A stretch of DNA of 64,000 bases from Brevinema_A sp051649245 (GTDB taxonomy: Bacteria; Spirochaetota; Brevinematia; Brevinematales; Brevinemataceae): positions 310,001 through 374,000 of the forward strand of contig JBOFGS010000019.1 in NCBI GenBank assembly GCA_051649245.1. Direction: 5' to 3'. The notes under the pieces were generated by a model, which was not told the origin of the DNA, did no database searches, and saw only the letters and a list, made by a program, of their open reading frames with translations. Position 1 is the first letter of the stretch, and each line of letters begins with the position of its first letter. Both the position numbers and the translations under genes were made by a program. Below are positions 1 through 7,706 of the stretch, one piece after another.

Positions 1-219
1 AAGATCAATCATCAAGTGAATATCTGCAGAGATTTTTGGTTCTGCTTGCATTACTTGGCTAACAAACTGAACACCGAAAGACATATTCGGAACAAAATGA
101 TTGTCCATAATATCGTAGTGAATTTTTGTGATTGATGATTTTTTTATTAAATCAAGTGCAGATTTGATATCTGAAAAATTTCCTGCAAAAATAGAAGGAA
201 TAATGTTAGTTTGATCCAT
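1..219 (-). CDS. rpe: Ribulose-phosphate 3-epimerase, N-terminal part (cut by window edge)
   Basis: This enzyme interconverts ribulose-5-phosphate and xylulose-5-phosphate in the pentose phosphate pathway. The 73 visible residues match the family: an N-terminal PSIFAGNFSD, then HYDIMDNHFVPN carrying the metal-binding His and Asp, then DIHLMID. The frame is open to the window edge, so the C-terminal two thirds lie outside. The ATG is preceded by GGAG at a good distance and the start overlaps the end of the upstream PASTA gene by 14 bases, which suggests translational coupling in one operon. The family call is secure; nothing can be said about the missing part. Confidence 0.9.
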   Translation of the reverse strand, partial: MDQTNIIPSIFAGNFSDIKSALDLIKKSSITKIHYDIMDNHFVPNMSFGVQFVSQVMQAEPKISADIHLMIDL

Positions 220-1384
220 AAAATCGCTCCGCAATAATTTCGTTGTCTGCAAAAATTGTTACTTTTGCTCTACCGTATGCTTTAAAGATGCGTACAAATG
301 ATGATCCTTCAGCTCCTTGTTTTTCATAAATCACATTTTCTCTGCCAAGCTCATCTGAGAGAACTGCTTTGTAGAATTTTGCGGTAGGTGCTGTAGGTGT
401 GATGATTTCATTTACTTCACCTGTACTTACATTAGTAATGATTTGAAGTTCACCACTGGATTCTGCACTAGGAATATAAAAATTAATAGCATACCATCGT
501 AATTTTTCTTTTTCACCCTCATCTCGAGCATTCAAACCAACAGAAATAATGACACTACTATTTTTAGCGATGATTTCACCTTCTTTAATATTTTGTTCAA
601 GGACTAATCCTTCATCATCTCGAGAGGTAATGTTTGAGGAGATAATAATAGGGTTAATATTATAGTTATACAATGTAGCCACAACGTATTCGATGGGTTG
701 GTAGAGGAAGTTTTCCATCTCAAAGTGATTTTTACGCTGTGCCTCGGCAATGGTGACAATCAATGATTGATTTCTATCAACCATACGTCCGGGAGTAATA
801 TTCAATGCTAAGACTTGTGCTGTTGTATTTGTTCCTGCAGGTACTGTTTGGATGGTGAAAGGAATTTCTTTTGATTTCAGTAATTCTAGTGCTTCTGTTT
901 TGGTTAAACCACAAATCTTCGGTACTTTATAGAGATCTCTTCCTAAGCTGACTGTTAGTGTAATTTCTCTTCCTTCTCGTGTGATCACACCACCTTTTGG
1001 TTGTTGTTTGATAACAGTGTAGATTTCATGTCTTGTATCGAATTGTGTCTCAAATTTTATTTTAAAATTTTCGCTTTGGAGAATATTAACGGCATCTAAG
1101 ATATTTTGTTGCTCAACATTAGGGATACGTGCTTTTGGTTGACCTGATTTTAGAATAAAAAAAGCAATAATAAAAGCAAAGATCACAGCCAGAACCATCA
1201 ATAAAAATGTTGCAATCAAAAAACGAACCATTCGTCTGTGTTCTTGAGGATTTTCAGGTAGCAACAACTCCTGCCATGTGGATAATTGTGTCCATTTTTT
1301 GATAAGGTCTTTTATACGAATAAAAAATGTTTTCCAAGTTGATCGTTGAGTTAGTTTTCTGATAAGAGTTGAAAATTGTTTCAT
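206..1384 (-). CDS. Membrane-anchored PASTA-domain protein
   Basis: The 392-residue protein has a basic cytoplasmic N-terminus of about 50 residues, one membrane segment (about residues 51-79, rich in Phe, Ile and Leu), then about three PASTA repeats outside the membrane (about 85-150, 151-216 and 217-285) and a C-terminal tail of unknown fold. PASTA domains in other proteins bind peptidoglycan or muropeptides, so a role in sensing or anchoring to the wall is likely. No kinase or transpeptidase domain is present, unlike the PknB and PBP2x types. The cytoplasmic part contains two similar stretches, LTQRSTWKTFF and WTQLSTWQELL. It lies between fmt and rpe, 16 bases after fmt, in a translation-related operon. 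An AGGA ribosome site precedes the ATG. Confidence 0.8.
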   Translation of the reverse strand: MKQFSTLIRKLTQRSTWKTFFIRIKDLIKKWTQLSTWQELLLPENPQEHRRMVRFLIATFLLMVLAVIFAFIIAFFILKSGQPKARIPNVEQQNILDAVNILQSENFKIKFETQFDTRHEIYTVIKQQPKGGVITREGREITLTVSLGRDLYKVPKICGLTKTEALELLKSKEIPFTIQTVPAGTNTTAQVLALNITPGRMVDRNQSLIVTIAEAQRKNHFEMENFLYQPIEYVVATLYNYNINPIIISSNITSRDDEGLVLEQNIKEGEIIAKNSSVIISVGLNARDEGEKEKLRWYAINFYIPSAESSGELQIITNVSTGEVNEIITPTAPTAKFYKAVLSDELGRENVIYEKQGAEGSSFVRIFKAYGRAKVTIFADNEIIAERFYGSN

Positions 1385-1400
1385 AAGAATCCTACTATCG

Positions 1401-2351
1401 TTATATATTTATTGTATTATGTGCTAGAACAAGACCTTTTTTTAAGCGATTTCCATTGCAGAATTCGCGACCGTTCCATGGTTTTTTCGTTGGTAACTGA
1501 ACTTTTTTTAATAAAATACTTCCTTCATGACAAGAAACAATCAAGCTATCGTTATTGATTTCCAAAATTTCTCCAGGAATGTTACTGGATGGATGATCAG
1601 ATAATGCACAGTCCAAAATCTTTAAATCTCCAATCTCTAAAGGAAGATAAATCCCAGGACGAATAATAAAAGCACGAAATGCATTTAGAATCTCAGTGGA
1701 TGACATCGAAAAATAAACAGCTCCATCTTCTTTGGTGATCATTCGGGTATAGGTAGCGAGTTGGTGATTTTGAACGATACGTTGCTCTTTTTTGTTATTT
1801 ATTTTTTCCAAGCAAGAAACGATTAAATCAGCTCCCATTACAGATAGTTTTGTTTCCAAGGTTATGTATGTGTCGTCAGGGCTTATCGAAACGACATCTT
1901 GACCGATAATATCACCTTCATCCATTTTTTCGTTAATAAATTGAACGGTGTTTCCTGTTTCTTGAAGCCCTTGCCAAAGGGCATATTGAATAGGAGCCGC
2001 TCCTCGTAATTTAGGAAGAAGAGAAGCATGAAGATTGATAGTTTGATATTTAGGGATAGAAATCATATCTTTTGGGATAATTTTGCCATAGGATACAATC
2101 ACAAAAATATCTGCATCAAAGGAACAAAGGTGATCATAAAATTCTCTATTATTTTTAAGTTTTTGAGGTTGTAGGATCGGAATATGATGTTTTTCTGCAA
2201 CAGCTTTTACAGGATTGACACGAGAAGTGTGCTGACCACGTCCCACAACACTGTCTGGTGCTGTTACCAATGCTTTCACAGTAAACTCTTTAATTATTTT
2301 TTCGAAAGGTTTCACAGAAAAATCGCTGTTTCCAAAAAATATAATGTTCAA
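1401..2351 (-). CDS. fmt: Methionyl-tRNA formyltransferase
   Basis: This enzyme formylates the methionine on initiator tRNA using 10-formyl-tetrahydrofolate. The 316-residue length is normal for the family. An N-terminal Rossmann-like start (IIFFGNSDFSV) is followed by SYGKIIPKDM and the formyltransferase signature NLHASLLPKLRGAAPIQYAL, which holds the catalytic Asn and His, and then by a C-terminal tRNA-binding domain. The start codon is TTG, supported by GGAG seven bases upstream and by agreement with the usual family N-terminus. def lies 28 bases upstream, so the enzymes that add and remove the formyl group are encoded together, as is common in bacteria. Confidence 0.96.
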   Translation of the reverse strand: MNIIFFGNSDFSVKPFEKIIKEFTVKALVTAPDSVVGRGQHTSRVNPVKAVAEKHHIPILQPQKLKNNREFYDHLCSFDADIFVIVSYGKIIPKDMISIPKYQTINLHASLLPKLRGAAPIQYALWQGLQETGNTVQFINEKMDEGDIIGQDVVSISPDDTYITLETKLSVMGADLIVSCLEKINNKKEQRIVQNHQLATYTRMITKEDGAVYFSMSSTEILNAFRAFIIRPGIYLPLEIGDLKILDCALSDHPSSNIPGEILEINNDSLIVSCHEGSILLKKVQLPTKKPWNGREFCNGNRLKKGLVLAHNTINI

Positions 2352-2379
2352 TTGTTTTTCTCCAATGGATTTGCTATTG

Positions 2380-2925
2380 TTATTCCATAATTTCAGGAAG
2401 ATTTTTTTTATTTTTTTCTAAATATTCTGCTATAAGGTGTTTATTAGCATTAAGATCTTTGTCATTAAAATAATCAATAAATAATTTTCCATGCAAATGA
2501 TCATACTCATGTTGCAAGCAACGTGCAAATAGTCCTGTTGCTTCTATTGTTCTGAGTGCTCCGGAAGGGATTTGCCCTGTTATTTTTATTTTACATGGTC
2601 GTTCCACATGTCCTCGAACATCAATCAAAGACAAACACCCTTCATTGTCTATTTCTGTTTTTTTTGAGGCAAACACAATACGTGGATTAATAAAGATGAC
2701 TTTTTGATGTGCATAACGTACTTCACGCATTACAGACAAATCAGCAATAAAAATTTGTTTGGATATACCGATTTGAGGTGCTGCCAGTCCTAACCCCCCA
2801 ATGTCTTGTAAGGTGTCTTTTAAATCTTGAATAATATCTAGTATATCATCATTAATCTCTTCAACAGGTTCCGCAGGAATCCTAAGAGCAGGGTGCCCAT
2901 AAGACACAATAGGTTTAATAGCCAT
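2380..2925 (-). CDS. def: Peptide deformylase
   Basis: This metalloenzyme removes the N-formyl group from nascent proteins. All three family motifs are visible: GLAAPQIG near residue 45, EGCLS supplying the metal-binding Cys near residue 97, and QHEYDHLHG supplying two His ligands and the catalytic Glu near residue 140. The 181-residue length is typical. The ATG has an AAGGA site upstream. It sits between mnmA (21 bases upstream) and fmt, in the usual def-fmt pairing. Confidence 0.97.
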   Translation of the reverse strand: MAIKPIVSYGHPALRIPAEPVEEINDDILDIIQDLKDTLQDIGGLGLAAPQIGISKQIFIADLSVMREVRYAHQKVIFINPRIVFASKKTEIDNEGCLSLIDVRGHVERPCKIKITGQIPSGALRTIEATGLFARCLQHEYDHLHGKLFIDYFNDKDLNANKHLIAEYLEKNKKNLPEIME

Positions 2926-2946
2926 TTAGATCCTTCTCTACATAAA

Positions 2947-4062
2947 TTAATATTTATCTTCCTCACAAAGTATGGTACTGATTATTTTGCCAGCTGCATA
3001 AATATAATTGTTTTGGTAAAACACTGCAAACTGTCCAGGTGTCACAATTTCTTGAGGAATAGAAAGAGTAACCTCTAGAGTATTATTGTCCAAAAATACA
3101 ATATGTCCTGGGATTCGTTCAGAACGATAGCGAATTTGAATGTCCCATGTGCCGTCTTGAAATTTTTCTGAAAAAATATTCAAATGTGATACCTTGAATA
3201 TCCTACTTTTGGGTTTATCACCAAGAATTAAACGATTTTCTTTTGCATCAATGTCGCGAACAAAAATCTTCTGACCCAAAGCAACACCCAGACCTTTTCG
3301 TTGCCCTAGTGCATAAAAAGCAATTCCTTGATGTTCGCCAATGATTTTGTTATTAAAAATCATTGAACCTTTTTCTTCCAACACACCATCTTTTTTTAAA
3401 TATTCACGATAATCATTATCCACAAAACAAATATCCTGACTTTCTGATTTGTTGCCACTAATTGGGATTTCAGAATGATCAACAATCTCTCGCACTTCAG
3501 ATTTTTGTTTATCACCTAATGGAAAAAGTAAATAAGGTAATATTTCCGGTTTTAATAATGCAAGAAAATAAGATTGATCTTTTTGAGTATCTTTTCCCGC
3601 TCTCAGTAAAAATTCTCCGTCAATTTTTTCTATACTTGTATAGTGTCCCATAGCTACATAATCAGCACCGTTTTCTCGGGCAAAATCTACCAAAGCTCCT
3701 AGCTTTACATAACGATTGCACAACATACAAGGATTTGGTGTTTCCCCAGATAAATAACTGTTGGTAAAGGGAATACGAACTTTTTCTTTAAAAATATCTG
3801 CTAAATCAAGAGTAATATGTTTTATTCCAAGGGTGTAACAAACATTTTTTGCAACAATCACCTCTTCAGTGGAACAACATTTTCGTGATGATTTGCCAAC
3901 AAAAATCCCTTTTCCTGATTGGAGTGATTTTTGTTCTGCTCCTAGTCCTACAAATGTTACACCTGTTACTTGGTAACCTTGTTGTTTGAGTAATAGAACT
4001 GTTGCTGAACTGTCAATACCACCACTCATACCTACAAAGACATGTTTTTGGTTGTTATTCAT
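2947..4062 (-). CDS. mnmA: tRNA-specific 2-thiouridylase MnmA
   Basis: MnmA installs sulfur at position 2 of the wobble uridine in tRNA-Lys, -Glu and -Gln. The 371-residue protein begins with the ATP-pyrophosphatase P-loop GMSGGIDSSATVLLL. It has the first catalytic Cys in PNPCMLCNRYVK and the second in SQDICFVDND, followed by the C-terminal RNA-binding beta domains. A CC pair near residue 62 is followed by a helix ending in LGIKH, as in other MnmA proteins. It lies 15 bases downstream of the fliO-like gene and 21 bases upstream of def. Only a weak ribosome site (GAGAT) precedes the ATG. Confidence 0.95.
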   Translation of the reverse strand: MNNNQKHVFVGMSGGIDSSATVLLLKQQGYQVTGVTFVGLGAEQKSLQSGKGIFVGKSSRKCCSTEEVIVAKNVCYTLGIKHITLDLADIFKEKVRIPFTNSYLSGETPNPCMLCNRYVKLGALVDFARENGADYVAMGHYTSIEKIDGEFLLRAGKDTQKDQSYFLALLKPEILPYLLFPLGDKQKSEVREIVDHSEIPISGNKSESQDICFVDNDYREYLKKDGVLEEKGSMIFNNKIIGEHQGIAFYALGQRKGLGVALGQKIFVRDIDAKENRLILGDKPKSRIFKVSHLNIFSEKFQDGTWDIQIRYRSERIPGHIVFLDNNTLEVTLSIPQEIVTPGQFAVFYQNNYIYAAGKIISTILCEEDKY

Positions 4063-4077
4063 AATGATCTCGAGATA

Positions 4078-4659
4078 TTATTTTTTTTTGAGTTGATTTA
4101 TTTTTTCTTGTAAAAACTCCAAAGCTTTTTTAGGCTTACCTTCTGGTAACTTGCTTAATAAATCAACAAATTTAACATCTTGATTAATGGGATCTTCTTT
4201 ATTAAGTTCAATAAAGTCAATAGCTTCTTGATCTGTAATTTTATCAAGCATTCTTAAACCGTCACTAGACAACGAAACCAAATAATATAAAGACCCTAAC
4301 TTAACAATTAAAAAATATGATCCCAATCCTGCCGGAACAGTAGCAATGATCTCGATACTTTTATTTGCTCTCGTCATAGAGAGTGTGTTGCGTCCAAAGA
4401 AAAATTTAATAATAATCCAAATTAAAAATCCAAGAATCCCTGAAATAATAAGCATGCGTAAAAATGCAAAACCAATGGATTCATTTTTTGGAGTTTCTGT
4501 GGGTGAAGAATTATTGTTTCCATCATAAAATTCATCCAAGAAATTTGTTGGACGATCAACTGTATCTGCTATGTTCGATATGTTATTGCTATTAGAGAGA
4601 GTTTCTTGACTAAAAGTAAAAGATGAGACAATCATTAATAAAAAAATCATTTTTTTCAT
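4078..4659 (-). CDS. fliO: FliO-like flagellar export protein
   Basis: FliO is a small membrane protein that helps assemble the FliPQR channel of the flagellar export apparatus. The 193-residue product has a signal-like N-terminus, a polar stretch, a membrane segment near residues 65-90 (MLIISGILGFLIWIIIKFFF), then a basic turn and a soluble domain with the FliO pattern (IIATVPAGLGSYFLIVKLGS, then YYLVSLSSDGLRMLDKI). The family is poorly conserved in sequence, so the call rests on size, topology and this pattern. It heads a run with mnmA, def and fmt and has no flagellar neighbour in view. No ribosome-binding site is seen before the ATG, and a consensus promoter ends 6 bases upstream. Confidence 0.65.
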   Translation of the reverse strand: MKKMIFLLMIVSSFTFSQETLSNSNNISNIADTVDRPTNFLDEFYDGNNNSSPTETPKNESIGFAFLRMLIISGILGFLIWIIIKFFFGRNTLSMTRANKSIEIIATVPAGLGSYFLIVKLGSLYYLVSLSSDGLRMLDKITDQEAIDFIELNKEDPINQDVKFVDLLSKLPEGKPKKALEFLQEKINQLKKK

Positions 4660-4665
4660 GATATT

Positions 4666-4694
4666 ATCATATTATAAAAATATAAATATGTCAA
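4666..4694 (-). promoter_or_regulatory. Sigma-70-type promoter for the fliO-like gene
   Basis: On the minus strand TTGACA (4694-4689) and TATGAT (4671-4666) are separated by 17 bases. Only six bases lie between the -10 box and the ATG, so transcription should begin at or next to the start codon. Confidence 0.7.
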
Positions 4695-4847
4695 ATAGAT
4701 AAGCATGTAAATCCATAGTTTTCTTTTTCAGGCGAAAAATAATCACCTATTTTTTTATTAATATTTTCTCTAAAATTCCGATTTCTATAGATAGTATTAA
4801 TTTGTACGGTGATGGATTATTAATTCTAAAAAGCTATTGAGGGTACC

Positions 4848-6218
4848 ATGACATTTTTCAGAACTTTTTTTCTTTTTTTATTCCCGTTTTTTCTTTTATC
4901 TCATACGTTTACCCAGGAGTATGATGAAACATATACTGATGATGATGTCGATATTTATGAAGAATCGCTTGTTGAAGATTTGGGAGAAGATGCTCTTGCA
5001 GAAGACGACCTTGTCGAAGAGTTAGAAGAAGATGTGGCTTTAGAAGACGACCTTGTCGAAGAGTTAGAGGAAGATGTGGCTTTAGAAGAAAATACTATTG
5101 AACAGGTGTCACCGGTAGAAGTACCATCAACAGAAACAACTAATACACAAAATACGACACTTTTACCAATACCAAATCCAATAAATACTAACACCACTGT
5201 GGAAACAATTGTAACAAAGAAAAAATTGATCTTGCCTGTTCTTCAAGATTACAAACCCATACTCACTGTTGACCCAATCAATCCCGAGCTTCCAGCAAAT
5301 CATCAATTGAAAAAAATCCGCAATAGTATTTGGCGAGGAACAAAACGAATATTATCAACCAATAAATATGGTGTTGTTCAAGCATGTAGGGTTTATTTAT
5401 TTTTTTCTGAGGATAGAGATGCAATAGCCTATCGTTATATGCCTTATGATTCACGTCATCTACCCAGTGAACCATCCCAAGGGGAATACATTCCACTAAT
5501 TCCATTATTACAAACAAATACCGTGCCAAATTTAGAAAGTGTCACGCTCAAAAAATTTAAAGAAATCCCATTGAATACAAATGCACAAGATTATCAAATA
5601 CAGTTTGATGTCGGAACACAAATAACCAATATTCCTTCATTTAATATATCACAGACTAATACCAACATCACTATTTTAAATCCTCCTACTAACAACTCTA
5701 CTATTGCACCTATTGTTCCTCAATCAGAAACTAATGAACCATCCGTAGAGATCGTTCAAGATCAACCTAATGATAATGTTTTAGTGGAAGAAGATGCTCT
5801 TGATCTGGAAAATGAGTTGGAAACAGAAATTCTTGATGAAGCAGTGCCAAGTGATGATCAAGGTTATGAAGATGATCCTGTAGAAAATGAATACGCACGA
5901 TTAACATATAGGGAACAACATTTTGTTGCACAGTTAATGTCGGCACTCGAACAAAATAAATATATTATTAATATTGGGGGACAAAATGCCGGTATTTTTG
6001 TCCATAAAACACGGAATCCTGAAAAACCTTACAAAGTGATTTTTTTATCCATGGAAAGTGGTATTGTGCTTTATGAATTATCTATCGAAAATTCTTTTAA
6101 TGTTCGTGTTTCAGATAGTCAAGCAGTGATTGAAGCAAGAGAATTATACATAAAACTGTTGAATGATCGAATTAATTTTCAAAAATATGACCAAATCACT
6201 ATGGGTTACCTAGACTAA
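4848..6218 (+). CDS. Exported acidic-repeat protein of unknown function
   Basis: The family is not recognised. The 456-residue product has a clear signal peptide (Phe/Leu-rich, about residues 1-23) followed by a strongly acidic stretch up to about residue 85. That stretch includes two exact copies of the 14-residue unit EDDLVEELEEDVAL. Next come a Thr/Asn/Pro-rich linker, a folded-looking middle domain (about 140-225), a second low-complexity acidic linker (about 255-350) and a C-terminal domain with a hydrophobic strand pattern (about 355-456). An export signal, acidic linkers and no further membrane segment suggest a periplasmic or surface protein. GAGGG precedes the ATG. mgtE follows 15 bases downstream, so the two may be co-transcribed. 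Confidence 0.7.
   Translation: MTFFRTFFLFLFPFFLLSHTFTQEYDETYTDDDVDIYEESLVEDLGEDALAEDDLVEELEEDVALEDDLVEELEEDVALEENTIEQVSPVEVPSTETTNTQNTTLLPIPNPINTNTTVETIVTKKKLILPVLQDYKPILTVDPINPELPANHQLKKIRNSIWRGTKRILSTNKYGVVQACRVYLFFSEDRDAIAYRYMPYDSRHLPSEPSQGEYIPLIPLLQTNTVPNLESVTLKKFKEIPLNTNAQDYQIQFDVGTQITNIPSFNISQTNTNITILNPPTNNSTIAPIVPQSETNEPSVEIVQDQPNDNVLVEEDALDLENELETEILDEAVPSDDQGYEDDPVENEYARLTYREQHFVAQLMSALEQNKYIINIGGQNAGIFVHKTRNPEKPYKVIFLSMESGIVLYELSIENSFNVRVSDSQAVIEARELYIKLLNDRINFQKYDQITMGYLD
5001..5084 (+). repeat. Two tandem 42-bp coding repeats
   Basis: Units 5001-5042 and 5043-5084 are almost identical (one silent difference, agaagaa versus agaggaa). Both encode EDDLVEELEEDVAL in frame. Confidence 0.9.
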
Positions 6219-6233
6219 TTTATTGGAGGAGCT

Positions 6234-7646
6234 ATGTCGGACAAACAAATCCCACCTGATACAGACTCATCCAATTATTCTCTTGTGGATAAATTTGAAG
6301 AGATCATTCAAGGTCAAGTTGCTTATGCATCCAGTCTTATTAAACAACGTTCTTGGACACGCTTAGGGCAATTTCTTCATGAAATTGATCCTCATGAAGT
6401 TGCATCTATTATTGAATCTGTTGATCAGACAGATTCAGTGATTTTGTTTCGATTATTAGAAGAATCTGTAGCTACAGTTGTTTTCATGAATCTCGAAGCA
6501 GAACAACAAGAAAAATTACTTCATGCCTTTAGTGATGCTGAAGCAGGTGCTATTTTGACAGCTATCGATCCTGACGATAGAACAAAGTTGCTAGGAGAGT
6601 TGCCTCCAGATGTTGTCACAAAAATGCTTAAACTCCTGCCGTTTGATGAAAGAAAAATAGCAAACACCTTGTTAAATTATCCTGAAGATTCTGCGGGACG
6701 TTTGATGACACCTGAATTTGTAACATTTTCCCCTGATATGACAGCGTCCGAAGCAATGTCTATGCTAAAACAACAAGTTTCTCAAAAAGAAACAATTTAT
6801 ACTTCTTATATTGTGGATGAGAATAAAATCCTTATTGCAACAGTGAGCTTAGAAGATTTAATTTTAGCACCAGAAAAAAAACGTCTCAAAGATTTTATGA
6901 AAGAACATCCAGTAAGTGCTTCGACACATACAGACCAAGAAGAAATTGTACGTTTAATTAATTATTACGAATTAATGGCTCTTCCTATTACTGATACGCA
7001 ACATCGCTTGGTTGGTATTATTACACATGATGATGTGATTGATATTATTCATCATGAGGTCACAGAGGATTTTCATCGCTTTACAGGGATTAACCCCTCT
7101 GAAGTCAGCTATCTTTCTGGATCTATCTGGGCTTTGGTTTTTAATAGATCTGTGTGGGTTGTCATTTTATTGGTGATTGCTGGTTTTTCACAAGATATTG
7201 TTCTTAGATATGGACAAATATTACAAAAATATTGGGTAGAACTATCGTTATTTTTTACCGTATTGGTTGGTGTTGGTGGAAATGTAGGCAGTCAATCGTC
7301 TGTTTTGGTCATCAGAGGAATCACCACAGGAGAAATTACTAAACAAAATACAAAACAACTCGTTTTTAGATCATTGTTGAGTGGTCTTTTAATGGGAATT
7401 ATTTTAGCAACAGTATTATTGTTACGTGTTTATTTATTTCGAACAGGTTTTGAGGTACGATGGATTGCGTTCTTAGCAATGATTATTTTAGTGCTTGTGT
7501 CAAATTTTGCTGGAGCAATTCTTCCTTTATTCCTTAAACGGATAAATGTTGATCCTGCTATTGTTTCTGCTCCTTTTATTTCTACATTAATGGATATTGG
7601 CGGGTTACTCATTTATCTTGAAATTGCACGACATGTTCTTTTATAA
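6234..7646 (+). CDS. mgtE: MgtE-type magnesium transporter
   Basis: MgtE is a dimeric, Mg2+-gated Mg2+ channel of the inner membrane. The 470 residues follow the family order: an N-terminal helical superfamily domain (about 30-135, with LPPDVVTKMLKLLP), two CBS domains that sense cytoplasmic Mg2+ (about 145-270, beginning SAGRLMTPEFV), a plug helix, and five membrane segments (about 300-470) with the pore signature GGNVGSQSSVLVIRG. GGAGG lies four bases before the ATG. It follows the acidic-repeat gene closely and ends at a strong bidirectional terminator. Confidence 0.95.
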   Translation: MSDKQIPPDTDSSNYSLVDKFEEIIQGQVAYASSLIKQRSWTRLGQFLHEIDPHEVASIIESVDQTDSVILFRLLEESVATVVFMNLEAEQQEKLLHAFSDAEAGAILTAIDPDDRTKLLGELPPDVVTKMLKLLPFDERKIANTLLNYPEDSAGRLMTPEFVTFSPDMTASEAMSMLKQQVSQKETIYTSYIVDENKILIATVSLEDLILAPEKKRLKDFMKEHPVSASTHTDQEEIVRLINYYELMALPITDTQHRLVGIITHDDVIDIIHHEVTEDFHRFTGINPSEVSYLSGSIWALVFNRSVWVVILLVIAGFSQDIVLRYGQILQKYWVELSLFFTVLVGVGGNVGSQSSVLVIRGITTGEITKQNTKQLVFRSLLSGLLMGIILATVLLLRVYLFRTGFEVRWIAFLAMIILVLVSNFAGAILPLFLKRINVDPAIVSAPFISTLMDIGGLLIYLEIARHVLL

Positions 7647-7675
7647 AATTTTAAAACATTTTGATTGCTACAAAT

Positions 7676-7706
7676 AAAAACACCATCATAAAGATGGTGT
7701 TTTTTT
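7676..7706. terminator. Bidirectional intrinsic terminator between mgtE and the glycosyltransferase
   Basis: A perfect stem (AACACCATC pairing with GATGGTGTT, five-base loop) is flanked by A-runs on one side and T-runs on the other, so it can serve both converging genes. The last codons of the minus-strand gene lie inside the stem. Confidence 0.85.

Noticed and set aside
4955..5197. Ser/Thr-rich 80-residue open frame on the minus strand
   Set aside because: It is the antisense of the acidic repeat tract; its low complexity simply mirrors the repeats and it has no ribosome site.
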